A stretch of DNA of 64,000 nucleotides from JADLHS01 sp044225555 (GTDB lineage Bacteria; Verrucomicrobiota; Verrucomicrobiia; Limisphaerales; JADLHS01), in the NCBI GenBank assembly GCA_044225555.1, contig JBGAIM010000002.1, forward strand, positions 462,984-526,983. Direction: 5' to 3'. The notes beneath the pieces are model-generated. The model was not told where the DNA came from. It did no database searches and was given only the letters and a program-made list of their open reading frames with translations. Below, piece by piece: positions 41,550 through 50,724 of this stretch. Position numbers and translations under genes: made by a program. Each line of letters starts with the position of its first letter. Position 1 is the stretch's first letter.

Positions 41550-44132
41550 TCAGCGTCGCCAGCCGCCACCACCGCCGTGAAAACCGCCCCAACCGCCACC
41601 CCCGGAACTGCGCCAGCTATTGAAGCGTTGCGAGCCGAGGGATTGCGCTGAACTTTCGCGATCGGCCCAACTGCTGGAGCCAGGCGGTTTGTTCCAACTC
41701 GACGGGGAGGATTTGGTCGCGGCGTTTTCGCTTTGCGCCGTGGATTTGTTTTGGGAGGTCTGCCCTTGATTGTAGGTGTACGTGTTTCCGTTCTTGTCGG
41801 AGGTCATCGTGCCGTTGTTCCAGGAAGCCGAGTTGCCGGTCTTGGAATTCTGCGCCGTTCCCGAACTGCTGACCGAGGCGGTGCCATTGTAAGCGTTACC
41901 CGAAACGCTTTTCTGTGCGGAAATACTCTCGCCGGTGGCTGCATTGTTGTAGCTGCCCTGACGGTTGGCGTTGTAATTTCCATTGTAGGCGTTGCCCGAA
42001 ATGCTGGCGGACCCGTTGAAGCTGGAGCCAGTGGTGGGATTGTAGCCGGAGGCCTGACGGTTGGCGTTGTAATTTCCGCTGGAGCGGCTCGCGTTGGCCG
42101 AACTGCTGGCATTGGCGTTCGCGCCACTGTAGGGATTGTACCAGGAGCCACTCCGCGACGCGGCGGCATTGCCTGTGTAGGGATTGTAAGTCGCACTGCC
42201 ACTTACTGCGCCGCGCGTGCCGGTGTAAGGATTGTAGGTGCTGGCGCTGCGACTGGCCCACTCATTGCCGGTGTAGGGATTGTAGCCGTAGCTGCCGGTG
42301 GCGTGAACCGAAGTGCCCCAGTGCGTGTAGAAGCTCGTCGAGTTCACGTTCACGTGGGTATAGCCGTAGCCGTAGGGCGTGGCCCAGTGGTAACAGCCCC
42401 AGTACGGCTCGCAGCAGCAACTCGAGTTGTGCCCGACGCAGTAGCCGAATGCAAAGCCCACCGCCGCTCCCATCGCCATGCTCGCGCCGTAACCATACGT
42501 GGGTGGATAGCACACGTACGAGGTGCCGATGATCACGGGCGGGTAATAATAACCCGTGCCGTAAACCACCACGCCGCCGGGAGCGACCACGGTCCCGGCG
42601 TAGCCCGGCGTGTACCCAACGTAAACAACCGTTGGCGTGAAACCATAAACGTAGGCGTAGGTGACGTAGTGAATCGGGCAACTGGCGGGGATCGTGTAAA
42701 CAACCCCTGGCACCGAAGTGGCCACCACCCACGGTCCAGTTGCGGCCGTCGCTTTGAACCAGACACCACCTTCGCAGGCGTAATACGTATTCGCATTCAC
42801 CATGACGACCGGGGTCGCGGTGTTGGCCGCATAGGAGAGTTTCGTGCCGGTGATCGGAGTGAAGCTGGGGGCGCCAAAATAATCCACTGTGAGTTTGGCC
42901 TGGTCACGTTTGATCGTGGCGGTTTGCGGAATGGAGTTGGCAATGACCGCCTCTTGCGATTGGGGCGTGCCCGGCACGGAGGCGAGCACGTTGGATTTTT
43001 CGTGGTCCGCCGGGATGTTTTTGAAATCAGCCGGGAGTTGTCCCGCCGGGACAAACGCATACGGGCCGTTCAGGGAAGCGGATTTGAACCAGCGTCCGGA
43101 GATCAGCACGTAATACTGGCCGTCGTCGAGGTAATAGAAAATGGCGTTGCTCGTATTTTCCACGTAAAGCAGGTCGGTCCCGGAAACAGCGAGGAGATTC
43201 GGGGCGCCGGTGGTTTCGACCAGTTCCGTCGGTACGGTTGAAACGTAGATGTGCAACACCGCCGGCACCTCGCCATTCTTCGGATACATCGGGTCCACTT
43301 GCTTGGTGGCCAGCGCGGCGTCGAGGGCGGCGACGGTGTCCGGCGGTGGCGTGTAGGTGATGGCCCACGGACCTTCGAGCGAAGGCGCCGTGTGCCAGCG
43401 GCTGCCGGCGAAAAGATAATAACCCGGGTAGAGAGAATTGGTGTTCAACAACAGAATCGCCCGCGTATTGACGACGCGCTGATAGTCGCCAACCAACGGT
43501 TTGAGGATCGGTGCGCCGTCCACGAGGATGAGCAGGGAGGGTTGGGTGGTGTAGATGACGCGTGGAGGATCATTCTTCACCGCCTGAATCTTCGCCTTGG
43601 TGATGTCTGCCGAAGCGGCGAAGACCGCTTCCAGATGATCGAGGGGAATTACCTTCACGGCGTGGCGCTGAAACGACTCCAGCAGCGCGCGGTATTGCGG
43701 CTGCATTTTTTTCTGTGTCGGGAAATCCAGCCGGGTCATCTGGAATTCTTCCAGCGTCACGAGGCGGTTGACCTTGTCTATCTCCGTGCGGGCTTGGAAA
43801 AAGACGACGCCGTAGGTTTCGTTGCTGGTGCCGGCGGGCCGCACGGCCACCACAATACGGCCCGAGAGCTGGTTGCCCGGCCAATCGGAAATCTGCGGCT
43901 GATAGATGGCAAACTCGTAACCGTTCGTGGCATAAAACCGTGGCCACGTCAGCGCGTCAAGGTCCACTGGCTGAGCCGGTTGACTGGGCTGCGCCGAGAC
44001 TTGGCCGCCGGCGTACGGGCCGATGAAGGCGACCACAAGGAATGCTGCCAAGAAAAGACCAGCCAGTGCAATCGGGCCGCGCGGGCGAAGCGGTGCCCAA
44101 TCCGAGCAAGCCACGGAGGGAGATGTTTTCAC
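41550..44132 (-). CDS. Large cell-surface protein with YNPYTG repeats
   Basis: An 860-residue protein. A membrane or signal segment lies at residues 21-42. Residues 50-520 are beta-rich with repeated GYYLFAGSRWHTAPSLEGPW-type units (also QYYVLISGRWFKSASLNGPY and TYYACEGGVWFKATAATGPW), resembling proteins annotated as carbohydrate-binding family V/XII. Residues 530-620 are Gly/Tyr/Cys-rich. Residues 630-830 are low in complexity, with YNPYTG (four clear copies), NYNANRQ and NSKTG motifs. The end is Gly/Trp-rich. The likely role is a cell-surface or matrix protein. The closing repeats should be prone to slippage. Confidence 0.82.
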   Translation of the reverse strand: MKTSPSVACSDWAPLRPRGPIALAGLFLAAFLVVAFIGPYAGGQVSAQPSQPAQPVDLDALTWPRFYATNGYEFAIYQPQISDWPGNQLSGRIVVAVRPAGTSNETYGVVFFQARTEIDKVNRLVTLEEFQMTRLDFPTQKKMQPQYRALLESFQRHAVKVIPLDHLEAVFAASADITKAKIQAVKNDPPRVIYTTQPSLLILVDGAPILKPLVGDYQRVVNTRAILLLNTNSLYPGYYLFAGSRWHTAPSLEGPWAITYTPPPDTVAALDAALATKQVDPMYPKNGEVPAVLHIYVSTVPTELVETTGAPNLLAVSGTDLLYVENTSNAIFYYLDDGQYYVLISGRWFKSASLNGPYAFVPAGQLPADFKNIPADHEKSNVLASVPGTPQSQEAVIANSIPQTATIKRDQAKLTVDYFGAPSFTPITGTKLSYAANTATPVVMVNANTYYACEGGVWFKATAATGPWVVATSVPGVVYTIPASCPIHYVTYAYVYGFTPTVVYVGYTPGYAGTVVAPGGVVVYGTGYYYPPVIIGTSYVCYPPTYGYGASMAMGAAVGFAFGYCVGHNSSCCCEPYWGCYHWATPYGYGYTHVNVNSTSFYTHWGTSVHATGSYGYNPYTGNEWASRSASTYNPYTGTRGAVSGSATYNPYTGNAAASRSGSWYNPYSGANANASSSANASRSSGNYNANRQASGYNPTTGSSFNGSASISGNAYNGNYNANRQGSYNNAATGESISAQKSVSGNAYNGTASVSSSGTAQNSKTGNSASWNNGTMTSDKNGNTYTYNQGQTSQNKSTAQSENAATKSSPSSWNKPPGSSSWADRESSAQSLGSQRFNSWRSSGGGGWGGFHGGGGGWRR

Positions 44133-44201
44133 AATGAAAGTCGGTTGGCCTGAGGCTGAACCAGGAGCCGCTTCAGCCCCAGCTTGAGTTAACGCCGCAA
44201 C

Positions 44202-44873
44202 TCAGTTGTTCGCGTTGTAATTGAAGTTTTGCAACTGGAGTTTCATCGCCTTGGCGGCCACATCCACCTCGGCAAACTCGAGATGGGTCAGGCCACTTGC
44301 CAATGTTTTGAAGGTTGCGGTGGCGATCACCGGGTCGCCGTTAAAGGTGGTGGTGATCGAGAGCTTCCGCGTTTGGCGGGTCGCCGCATCAATGGACAGC
44401 GTGTAGGTGTCGCCCGAAGTCACCACGCTGTTGCCAGTGATTTGCAGCAAGCCATTCGCATCCGGGGCCTGGATGGTCGCCGAATCCACAAAGTCGAGGA
44501 CCTTGCCGGCGCTGGGCAGCGTGTATTGGTCGAGCAATTTGCGCAGACCAGTGAGATATTGTTCAACCTTCTCCTTTTCCCGTTCGGCAATGCGGCGTCG
44601 GACGAAGCCGCGGGGCAGGGGCGAAGACTCGTCGTTGAGGAGACTGCGTTGGAGTTCGCCGGTGGGGCCGTAGGTCACAAGCTCGATGCGTGTGTCGGCG
44701 ACCTTGCCGTTCTCCAGGAGTTCAGTCCGGGACTGCCAGGAATATTGCTTCATCAAGGCGGCATTGGACTTGCGGGCCGCCGTGATTTTTGCGGCGAGGC
44801 CGTCCTGGGCCAGACCTGGTTGGGCAGCCAGGCATATCAGCGATGCGGTTAGAACGATCAGGAATTGTTTCAT
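44202..44873 (-). CDS. Exported protein of unknown function
   Basis: A 223-residue protein started at ATG 44873, giving a clear signal peptide (MKQFLIVLTASLICLAAQPG, ending LAQ). The mature part is helical (KITAARKSNAALMKQYSWQS, RRRIAEREKEKVEQYLTGLR) followed by beta strands (TYTLSIDAATRQTRKLSITT). I recognise no family or catalytic residue; the shape recalls periplasmic LolA-like half-barrels. It lies behind the lipoprotein gene at 44928, 54 bases apart and in the same direction. Confidence 0.75.
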   Translation of the reverse strand: MKQFLIVLTASLICLAAQPGLAQDGLAAKITAARKSNAALMKQYSWQSRTELLENGKVADTRIELVTYGPTGELQRSLLNDESSPLPRGFVRRRIAEREKEKVEQYLTGLRKLLDQYTLPSAGKVLDFVDSATIQAPDANGLLQITGNSVVTSGDTYTLSIDAATRQTRKLSITTTFNGDPVIATATFKTLASGLTHLEFAEVDVAAKAMKLQLQNFNYNANN

Positions 44874-44927
44874 GGTGATTTTTCCCTGGGCTATCCATCC
44901 GGGTGGGCGGTTCATATTCGTGCGGGC

Positions 44928-45329
44928 TCACTGGTACTTGATCGCTACGGCAATGATGACGCGTCCTTCGATCCGTTGAATCGAACGGCCGTACCACGGA
45001 CCGGTGACATACGCTCCAGTGACCTGGGTTTGGTCGAGCACCACCACGGCGGCATCGGCGCCCATTTTGGCGGCGGCCTTGCGCAGGGCTTCCTCAATCT
45101 TTGCGGCGGACACGCTCTCATCCGAGGGCTCAGCGCGCACTTCACCCAAGCGGACGTGCGGCTTCGTCGGGACGGTGCGGAGGATCTGCACGGTTGCGGG
45201 ATCGGACGGTGGGTAGGTCGGTCCACCAATCTCCTGCGTGCTGTTGATGGAAACGGTCTGGCAACCGGTCACAAGGAACAGCGCGGCGGTGGCAAGGCCC
45301 AAGGTGAGAATACGCGTCATGGTTTTCAT
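44928..45329 (-). CDS. Small lipoprotein
   Basis: A 133-residue protein with a lipoprotein signal (LVTGC; Cys about residue 23). The mature domain has an alternating strand-helix layout (TVQILRTVPTKPHVRLGEVR, KIEEALRKAAAKMGADAAVV, GRVIIAVAIKY), reminiscent of small ferredoxin-like or YbjQ-like folds, but the family is not certain. It is the first gene of the minus-strand surface-protein group, so the promoter should lie in the 357 bases ahead. Confidence 0.72.
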   Translation of the reverse strand: MKTMTRILTLGLATAALFLVTGCQTVSINSTQEIGGPTYPPSDPATVQILRTVPTKPHVRLGEVRAEPSDESVSAAKIEEALRKAAAKMGADAAVVVLDQTQVTGAYVTGPWYGRSIQRIEGRVIIAVAIKYQ

Positions 45330-45687
45330 CTATGCTCAGTTGGTTTTTGGTTTTTGACTGGGTCAAATTCAATGAGTCCGTTCGGACAGCTCCGACTTCA
45401 CGCATGGCAACTTCATCAACTTGACGGCGATCCAGGCAGGAATGTCACCGCTCGCACCAACCCGGAAGTTTGCCATCAGTGCGTGCGCAGGATGGCATCG
45501 GCTGCATTAGAATTGCAATCCAAATGTGTCAAGAAACGGAATCCCTCGAACCCCGCTTCCCAGTTTGAACTTGCTGGCGGGCGCACAAGAAACCTTGACG
45601 CGGGGTGCGAGTGCGCTAAACAACGTTTGAAGGATCCGCCGCGTCACAACGTCAATCACGGTTGAATCAAAGCAACTCGGGTTTCTT
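45330..45687. other. Divergent promoter region, no gene seen
   Basis: About 357 bases between two divergent gene groups. It should carry promoters for both the lipoprotein at 44928 and the DUF1080 gene at 45688. The only good sigma-70-like site I see is on the plus strand at 45595-45622. Confidence 0.5.
45595..45622 (+). promoter_or_regulatory. Possible sigma-70 promoter of the DUF1080 gene
   Basis: TTGACG, 16 bases, then TAAACA, about 65 bases upstream of the ATG. The -35 box is good, the -10 box is weak and the spacing is slightly short. Confidence 0.35.
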
Positions 45688-46296
45688 ATGAAAATACTAC
45701 TTCTCTCAGTCACGCTCCTGGCCACCTCAATCGCATTCGCCGGTGCGGCGGATGAAGGCTTTCATCCGCTCTTCAACGGCACCAACACCGCCGGCTGGCA
45801 TTTGCGCAAGGCTGACGGTCACAACTCATGGACGGTCGAAGCGGGCGTGTTGAAGAATACGGTCAACAAGGGCGAACACGGCACTGATCTGGTCACCGAT
45901 CAGAAGTTCAAAGACTTCACCGTGAAATATGAATTCATGGTGCCGGATAATTCCAACAGCGGATTCTACCTGCGTGGTCGGCATGAGATCCAGATCCTCG
46001 GCGACTTCGCGAAAGGTGCGACCAGTCTCGGCGGTAACGGGGCAATTTACAATTTCAAAGCGCCCGACAGATTTGTTTCCAAACCCGGTGGCGAATGGCA
46101 GACCGCCGAGGCGACGATCATCGGCAACAAAATCACCGTCGTGTTGAATGGCGTGAAGATTCACGACAACGTCGAGTGCAACAAGGCGACCGGCAGCGAA
46201 CTTGACGACAAGGTGGATCAACCCGGCGCGATTTTCCTGCAAGGCGATCACGGCACCGTCTGGTTCCGCAACATCCAGATCAAAGAATTGAAGTAA
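45688..46296 (+). CDS. Secreted DUF1080 (3-keto-disaccharide hydrolase-like) protein
   Basis: A 202-residue protein with a signal peptide (residues 1-20). The domain opens with FHPLFNGTNTAGWHLR and continues with WTVEAGVLKN, FTVKYEFMVPDNSNSGFYLR and GAIFLQGDHGTVWFRNIQIK. These are the DUF1080 marks of the concanavalin-like fold. Some members act on 3-keto sugars or bind glycans. It lies 20 bases ahead of the Gfo/Idh/MocA gene, a pairing common in Planctomycetes and Verrucomicrobia that suggests sugar oxidation or cleavage. Confidence 0.92.
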   Translation: MKILLLSVTLLATSIAFAGAADEGFHPLFNGTNTAGWHLRKADGHNSWTVEAGVLKNTVNKGEHGTDLVTDQKFKDFTVKYEFMVPDNSNSGFYLRGRHEIQILGDFAKGATSLGGNGAIYNFKAPDRFVSKPGGEWQTAEATIIGNKITVVLNGVKIHDNVECNKATGSELDDKVDQPGAIFLQGDHGTVWFRNIQIKELK

Positions 46297-46316
46297 CGGG
46301 GCAAAAAGGGGGAGCT

Positions 46317-47702
46317 ATGAAAGCAACCAGTTCTGAAGGAAAACCTGCCGGCAAGGGGAGTGCGCTTTCACGACGACAATTCCTTGGCGGCGCAGCTTTT
46401 GCGTCTGCCGGACTCATGATCCTGCCCAGTCGCGTGCTGGGCCGGGGCGGATTCAAGTCGCCCAACGAGAAGTTGAACATCGCCGGCATTGGCGTCGGTG
46501 GGCAGGGCGGGCATGACCTCAGCCAGATGACCAGTGAGAACATCGTTGCTCTCTGTGATGTGGACTCCGCGCACGCGGGCGGCATCTTTCGCCGTTATGA
46601 CGGCGCGAAGGTTTACAAGGACTACCGCAAGATGCTGGACGAGCAGAAAGACATTGACGCGGTCGTCATCGCTACGCCGGATCATCAACACGCGATCATC
46701 GCCATGGCAGCGATGCGTGCGGGCAAACACGTCTATTGCGAAAAGCCGCTCACCCACACGGTTTGGGAAGCGCGCCAACTCACCAAGGCCGCGCGTGAGT
46801 TCAAGGTCGCCACGCAGATGGGTAATCAAGGCCAGGCCTCCGAAGAAACGCGCCGCTTGTCCGAATTGATCATGGACAACGCCATCGGTCCGGTGCGCGA
46901 GGTACATGTGTGGACGGATCGTCCGTCGAACGGATTGTTCAACGAGTACTGGCCGCAAGGAGTGGAACGTCCCAAGGAGACGCCGCCTGTGCCCAACACA
47001 CTTGAATGGGATCTGTGGCTCGGGCCGGCACCGGAGCGACCTTACAATCCGATCTACCTTCCGTTCCGTTGGCGCGGTTGGTGGGATTTCGGCACCGGCG
47101 CGCTCGGCGACATCGGTTGTCATTCCTTTGATCCCGTCTTTCGCGCGCTTAAGCTCGGTGCGCCCATCAGTGTCGAAGCCAGTTCCAACCGGGTGAACAA
47201 GGAGACCTATCCGCTCGCCTCGATGGTCACGTATCAATTCCCGGCTCGGGGCGAAATGCCACCGTTGAAACTCACCTGGTACGATGGTGGATTGCGCCCG
47301 CCGCGTCCGGAGGAACTCGAGTCCGGCGATCAAATGGGCGCGAACGGACATCTGTTCATCGGTGACAAGGGGAAGATTCTCAACCAAGGCGGCTACAAGT
47401 TGCTGCCGAAGTCGCGCGCGAAAGAATACCGCGAGCCGCCGAAGAAACTCGCGCGTTCGCCCGGCCATTATTTGGAGTGGATTGCCGCGTGCAAAGGCGG
47501 TCAGCCTGGCGGTTCAAATTTCGATTGGGCCGGTCCGCTGACGGAAGCGGTGTTGCTGGGCAACGTGGCGCTGCGCCAGCAGTTGCGGGAGGAATTGACC
47601 ACCAAGAAACTGTTGTGGGACAGTCAGAATCTGAAGTTCACGAATTCCGACACCGCCAATCAATTCCTAAGGACTGAGTATCGGCGGGGCTGGACGTTGT
47701 AA
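46317..47702 (+). CDS. Tat-exported Gfo/Idh/MocA-family oxidoreductase
   Basis: A 461-residue protein. A Tat signal (SRRQFLGGAAFA, Arg pair 19-20) precedes a Rossmann domain with NIAGIGVGGQGG at 54-65 (nucleotide-binding), ALCDVD at 78-83 and the family motif CEKPLTH at 141-147. The C-terminal dimerisation/substrate domain includes WWDFGTGALGDIGCH, typical of this exported subgroup. It probably oxidises sugars with a tightly bound NAD(P) and works with the DUF1080 protein. A strong terminator follows the gene. Confidence 0.93.
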   Translation: MKATSSEGKPAGKGSALSRRQFLGGAAFASAGLMILPSRVLGRGGFKSPNEKLNIAGIGVGGQGGHDLSQMTSENIVALCDVDSAHAGGIFRRYDGAKVYKDYRKMLDEQKDIDAVVIATPDHQHAIIAMAAMRAGKHVYCEKPLTHTVWEARQLTKAAREFKVATQMGNQGQASEETRRLSELIMDNAIGPVREVHVWTDRPSNGLFNEYWPQGVERPKETPPVPNTLEWDLWLGPAPERPYNPIYLPFRWRGWWDFGTGALGDIGCHSFDPVFRALKLGAPISVEASSNRVNKETYPLASMVTYQFPARGEMPPLKLTWYDGGLRPPRPEELESGDQMGANGHLFIGDKGKILNQGGYKLLPKSRAKEYREPPKKLARSPGHYLEWIAACKGGQPGGSNFDWAGPLTEAVLLGNVALRQQLREELTTKKLLWDSQNLKFTNSDTANQFLRTEYRRGWTL

Positions 47703-47758
47703 GTTTGCCCGGATACCGGAATTGCTTTCGCTCCCGGTTTCCCGCATTCTCCTCATGC

Positions 47759-47795
47759 GGACCGACGGTCTAACCAGCCGTCGGTCCGAGTTTTC
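47759..47795 (+). terminator. Rho-independent terminator
   Basis: A perfect 10-bp stem (GGACCGACGG/CCGTCGGTCC) with a 9-base loop, followed by GAGTTTTCT. It ends the DUF1080-oxidoreductase transcript just before the sulfotransferase gene. Confidence 0.8.
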
Positions 47796-47797
47796 TA

Positions 47798-48928
47798 ATG
47801 TTCTTCAATTGGCGAATGTTCGGGCGGGCATTGCGAATCGCCCTTTTCGTGCAACCGTTCAGCCTCCGACGCTGGGCGTATGTCCTCTTTTTTAGCGCAT
47901 TGTTTCTGCTGTTTCTCGGATTCGTCGTGCTCGGCCGCGCGCTAGACTACCTGTTCTTTCCCGGTTTCAAAAAGCAGTCCGTCAAGCAACCGGTGTTCAT
48001 CATTGCGCCACCGCGCAGTGGCACGACCCTCGTGCAAAATCTGTTCAGCCTCGACGGGGATCGCTTCGTGCATCTCAAGATGTATCAAACCATCTTTCCG
48101 TCCGTCTGCTTCCAACGCTTTTTTGATGCGCTGATAGAGCTGGATGGTTTGTTCGGTCATCCCGTCGAAAACGTACTCGGATGGTGCGAGAAGAAATGGT
48201 TCGGCGGCTGGGACACCATGCACAAGATGCGACTCAACCAGCCGGAAGAGGACGATGCGCTGTTCCTCTACGCGTTTGAGTCAGAGGCTATCTATCTGCT
48301 GTTTCCCTACATCAAAGAGTTGTGGGAAGCCGGCTTCCCCGACGCACTGCCGGCGGAGCTACGCCGCCGGCTCATGGGTTATTACCGCAGTTGTCTCCAG
48401 CGTCATCTCTACGCCAATGGCCCGACACGCACTTTGCTTTCAAAGGCCACGCAATCGTCCGGCACCGTCGAGTCGTTGATGGCGGAATTTCCTGATGCGC
48501 GCTTCATCACCATCATCCGCCATCCCTACCGCTCCGTCGCGTCGCACGTCAGTTTGTTCGTCCCCGTGTGGAAGGCGCACTCGCCGGACATCGCCAAGGA
48601 TGGTCCGGTCTCCAAAGCCTACGGCCAACTCGCAGTCGAGTGGTATAAGCATCTGTTCCAATTCCGAACGAAGATTGATCCGGCGCGTTATCACTGCATT
48701 GATTACCGTGAACTGGTGCGCGATCCCGGCGTGGCCATCGAGCAGGCCTACACACATTTCGGCTGGCCTGTGAGCGATGCGATGCGCACGCGCCTGAAGG
48801 ACGCCACTCGACGCCAGGGTGAGTTCAAGAGCCAGCATGAATACACGCTCGAAGAGTTCGGCCTGTCGAAGGAGTGGATTCAGGCCGAGCTAGGTGAAGT
48901 GCTCGACCACTACAAGCTGGAGCGGTAA
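47798..48928 (+). CDS. Membrane-linked sulfotransferase
   Basis: A 376-residue protein. An N-terminal membrane segment (about residues 25-48) anchors a sulfotransferase domain with the PAPS phosphosulfate loop PPRSGTTL at 71-78 and the 3'-phosphate site IIRHPYRSVASHV at about 236-249. It should move sulfate from PAPS to a hydroxyl or amine of a lipid or glycan. The PAPS genes cysD and cysNC lie 2.7 kb downstream on the other strand. The start lies only 3 bases from the terminator T tract, so its promoter may overlap the hairpin or expression may rely on read-through. Confidence 0.88.
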   Translation: MFFNWRMFGRALRIALFVQPFSLRRWAYVLFFSALFLLFLGFVVLGRALDYLFFPGFKKQSVKQPVFIIAPPRSGTTLVQNLFSLDGDRFVHLKMYQTIFPSVCFQRFFDALIELDGLFGHPVENVLGWCEKKWFGGWDTMHKMRLNQPEEDDALFLYAFESEAIYLLFPYIKELWEAGFPDALPAELRRRLMGYYRSCLQRHLYANGPTRTLLSKATQSSGTVESLMAEFPDARFITIIRHPYRSVASHVSLFVPVWKAHSPDIAKDGPVSKAYGQLAVEWYKHLFQFRTKIDPARYHCIDYRELVRDPGVAIEQAYTHFGWPVSDAMRTRLKDATRRQGEFKSQHEYTLEEFGLSKEWIQAELGEVLDHYKLER

Positions 48929-48941
48929 TGGATTCAGGTGG

Positions 48942-48984
48942 AAATCCTCGCTCTGCGAGGATTTGCGCCGCGTAGTAGCGGCGC
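48942..48984. terminator. Two tandem hairpins after the sulfotransferase gene
   Basis: AAATCCTCG/CGAGGATTT (9 bp, loop CTCTG) followed by GCGCCGC/GCGGCGC (7 bp, 6-base loop). The T run of the first arm could support termination in either direction; a canonical T tract after the second stem is missing. Confidence 0.5.
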
Positions 48985-49138
48985 AACAGACTTACCAGAG
49001 TTGTGCGTTTGTCAGTTATGCCCTTATCGCTGCTGGGTGGGCGGAGTGGTCGCGGCGCGCCCACTGCTATCAGCATGACCGCTACGCCAGCCTGAATTTG
49101 CTTTGCGGGACCGGTGAACTGACCTAACCTAAACTCGC

Positions 49139-50584
49139 ATGTCAACTGTGCTAGACACTGAAATCCAGAAACCGCCGGCAGCAAGGGCGCAAGCCGGTCT
49201 CGATATCCGCGCGCTGGTCGAGGAACACGAGGGCCGCAACTACGAGTTGCAGTCCGAGCACATCAACCCCGCCAATGTCCGCACGCTCAAGACCATCGGG
49301 TTCGATCGTTGCTACGTGCGTGCCGAAGGACCTTACCTTTGGGATACGGCAGGCATGAAGTATCTCGACATGCTCTCCGGCTACGGCGTGTTCGGTCTGG
49401 GCCGCAACCATCCGGAAGTGCGCCGCGTGTTGCACGATTTCCTGGACCTCAATTATCCCAGTCTCGTAAAGATGGAAGCGCCACTGCTCAGCGGGCTCCT
49501 CGCCGAACAGTTGAAGAAGCGGATGCCCAATCAACTAGACATGGTGTTCTTCACCAATTCGGGCGCGGAGGGTGTGGAAACAGCGCTCAAGTATGCCCGC
49601 TGCGCCACCGGCAAGCCGGCGATCATTCATTGCGCGAAAGCTTTTCACGGTCTGAGTTATGGTTCGCTTTCAATCAACGGGGACGAAAGTTTTCGCGAAG
49701 GGTTCGCTCCGTTCCTGCCAGACTGCCGCAAGATTCCGTTCAATGATCTGGAAGCGCTCGAACAGGAATTGCGCAAGAAGGACGTGGCCGCATTCGTCGT
49801 CGAACCGGTGCAGGGCAAGGGTGTGAATCTGCCGTCGCCGGGTTATCTGCGCGAGGCAGCCGCATTGTGTCGGAAATACGGCGCGGTGTTTATTGATGAC
49901 GAGGTGCAGTCCGGCATGGGCCGCACCGGACGTTTCCTGGCGATCGAGCATGAAGGTGACGTTGATCCAGACATTGTCGTGCTGGCCAAGACACTGTCCG
50001 GCGGTTTCGTTCCGGTGGGCGCGGTGCTGTGCAAGAAGTGGATTCACGAAAAGGTGTTCTCCAGCATGAACCGCTCGGTGGTGCACAGCTCGACTTTCAG
50101 CCAGGGAAGTTTCGCCATGGTCGCGGGTCTGGCTGCGCTCGACGTGCTCGACCGGGAAAAGCTGGTTCAACGCGCTGAGAAGATGGGCAACCTCATCGGC
50201 GAGGGCGTGAAGGCGATGATTCCGCGCTTTGAGTTTCTCAAGGAAATCCGCTGGCGCGGGCTGATGATGGGCATTGAGTTCGGTTCACCCAAATCGCTAA
50301 CACTAAAAGCCGCGTGGTCGTTGATGCACACGATGGACAAGAGCCTGTTCCCGCAGGCGGCCATCATACCGCTGCTCAACAAGCATCACATCGTCACGCA
50401 GGTCGCCGGTCATCACATTGATGTGATCAAGCTGCTGCCGCCGTTGGTCGTCAGTGAGGAGGACGTGCGTTGGTTCCTGAGCGCCTTCGAGGACGTGATG
50501 GTGCAGATGCACAAGTTCCCCGGCCCGGCGTGGGATGTCGTCTCCGACATCGGCAAGATGGTGCTGACCAATCGGGCGCGCTAA
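49139..50584 (+). CDS. Class III PLP-dependent aminotransferase
   Basis: A 481-residue fold-type I aminotransferase. PLP-phosphate loop TNSGAEGVETAL (139-150), DDEVQSGMGRTGRF with the pyridine-ring Asp near 253, and the Schiff-base Lys K284 in VLAKTLSGGFVPVGA. It resembles acetylornithine/putrescine-type enzymes with a longer N terminus. The last 60 residues (LPPLVVSEEDVRWFLSAF) are typical of the family's small domain. Substrate is not decided by sequence. Its position next to a sulfotransferase suggests an amine of a lipid or amino-sugar pathway. A terminator follows directly. Confidence 0.9.
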   Translation: MSTVLDTEIQKPPAARAQAGLDIRALVEEHEGRNYELQSEHINPANVRTLKTIGFDRCYVRAEGPYLWDTAGMKYLDMLSGYGVFGLGRNHPEVRRVLHDFLDLNYPSLVKMEAPLLSGLLAEQLKKRMPNQLDMVFFTNSGAEGVETALKYARCATGKPAIIHCAKAFHGLSYGSLSINGDESFREGFAPFLPDCRKIPFNDLEALEQELRKKDVAAFVVEPVQGKGVNLPSPGYLREAAALCRKYGAVFIDDEVQSGMGRTGRFLAIEHEGDVDPDIVVLAKTLSGGFVPVGAVLCKKWIHEKVFSSMNRSVVHSSTFSQGSFAMVAGLAALDVLDREKLVQRAEKMGNLIGEGVKAMIPRFEFLKEIRWRGLMMGIEFGSPKSLTLKAAWSLMHTMDKSLFPQAAIIPLLNKHHIVTQVAGHHIDVIKLLPPLVVSEEDVRWFLSAFEDVMVQMHKFPGPAWDVVSDIGKMVLTNRAR

Positions 50585-50605
50585 CGGAGCGCAAGCTCCG
50601 GTTTT
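50585..50605 (+). terminator. Terminator of the aminotransferase gene
   Basis: CGGAGC-GCAA-GCTCCG, a GNRA tetraloop hairpin one base after the stop codon, followed by GTTTTA. Confidence 0.65.
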
Positions 50606-50681
50606 ACTCGAACTCAGAACAAACGCGGCACGCGCCGCGTGAGGACACGCGGCCGACAACAAGAACGGGGAAGGCTTGTAG

Positions 50682-50701
50682 GCCGGGTTTCCCAACCCGG
50701 C
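50682..50701. terminator. Hairpin between convergent genes
   Basis: GCCGGGTT/AACCCGGC (8 bp, 4-base loop), 23 bases after the stop of the minus-strand transporter gene. No T tract, so it is a weak terminator candidate. Confidence 0.4.
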
Positions 50702-50724
50702 GTTTGGGGCCCGCAAAGTCCGAG

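Noticed and set aside
41733..43241. A 502-codon plus-strand frame rich in Val, Gly and Arg
   Set aside because: Antisense to the YNPYTG-repeat protein; its low complexity comes from those repeats.
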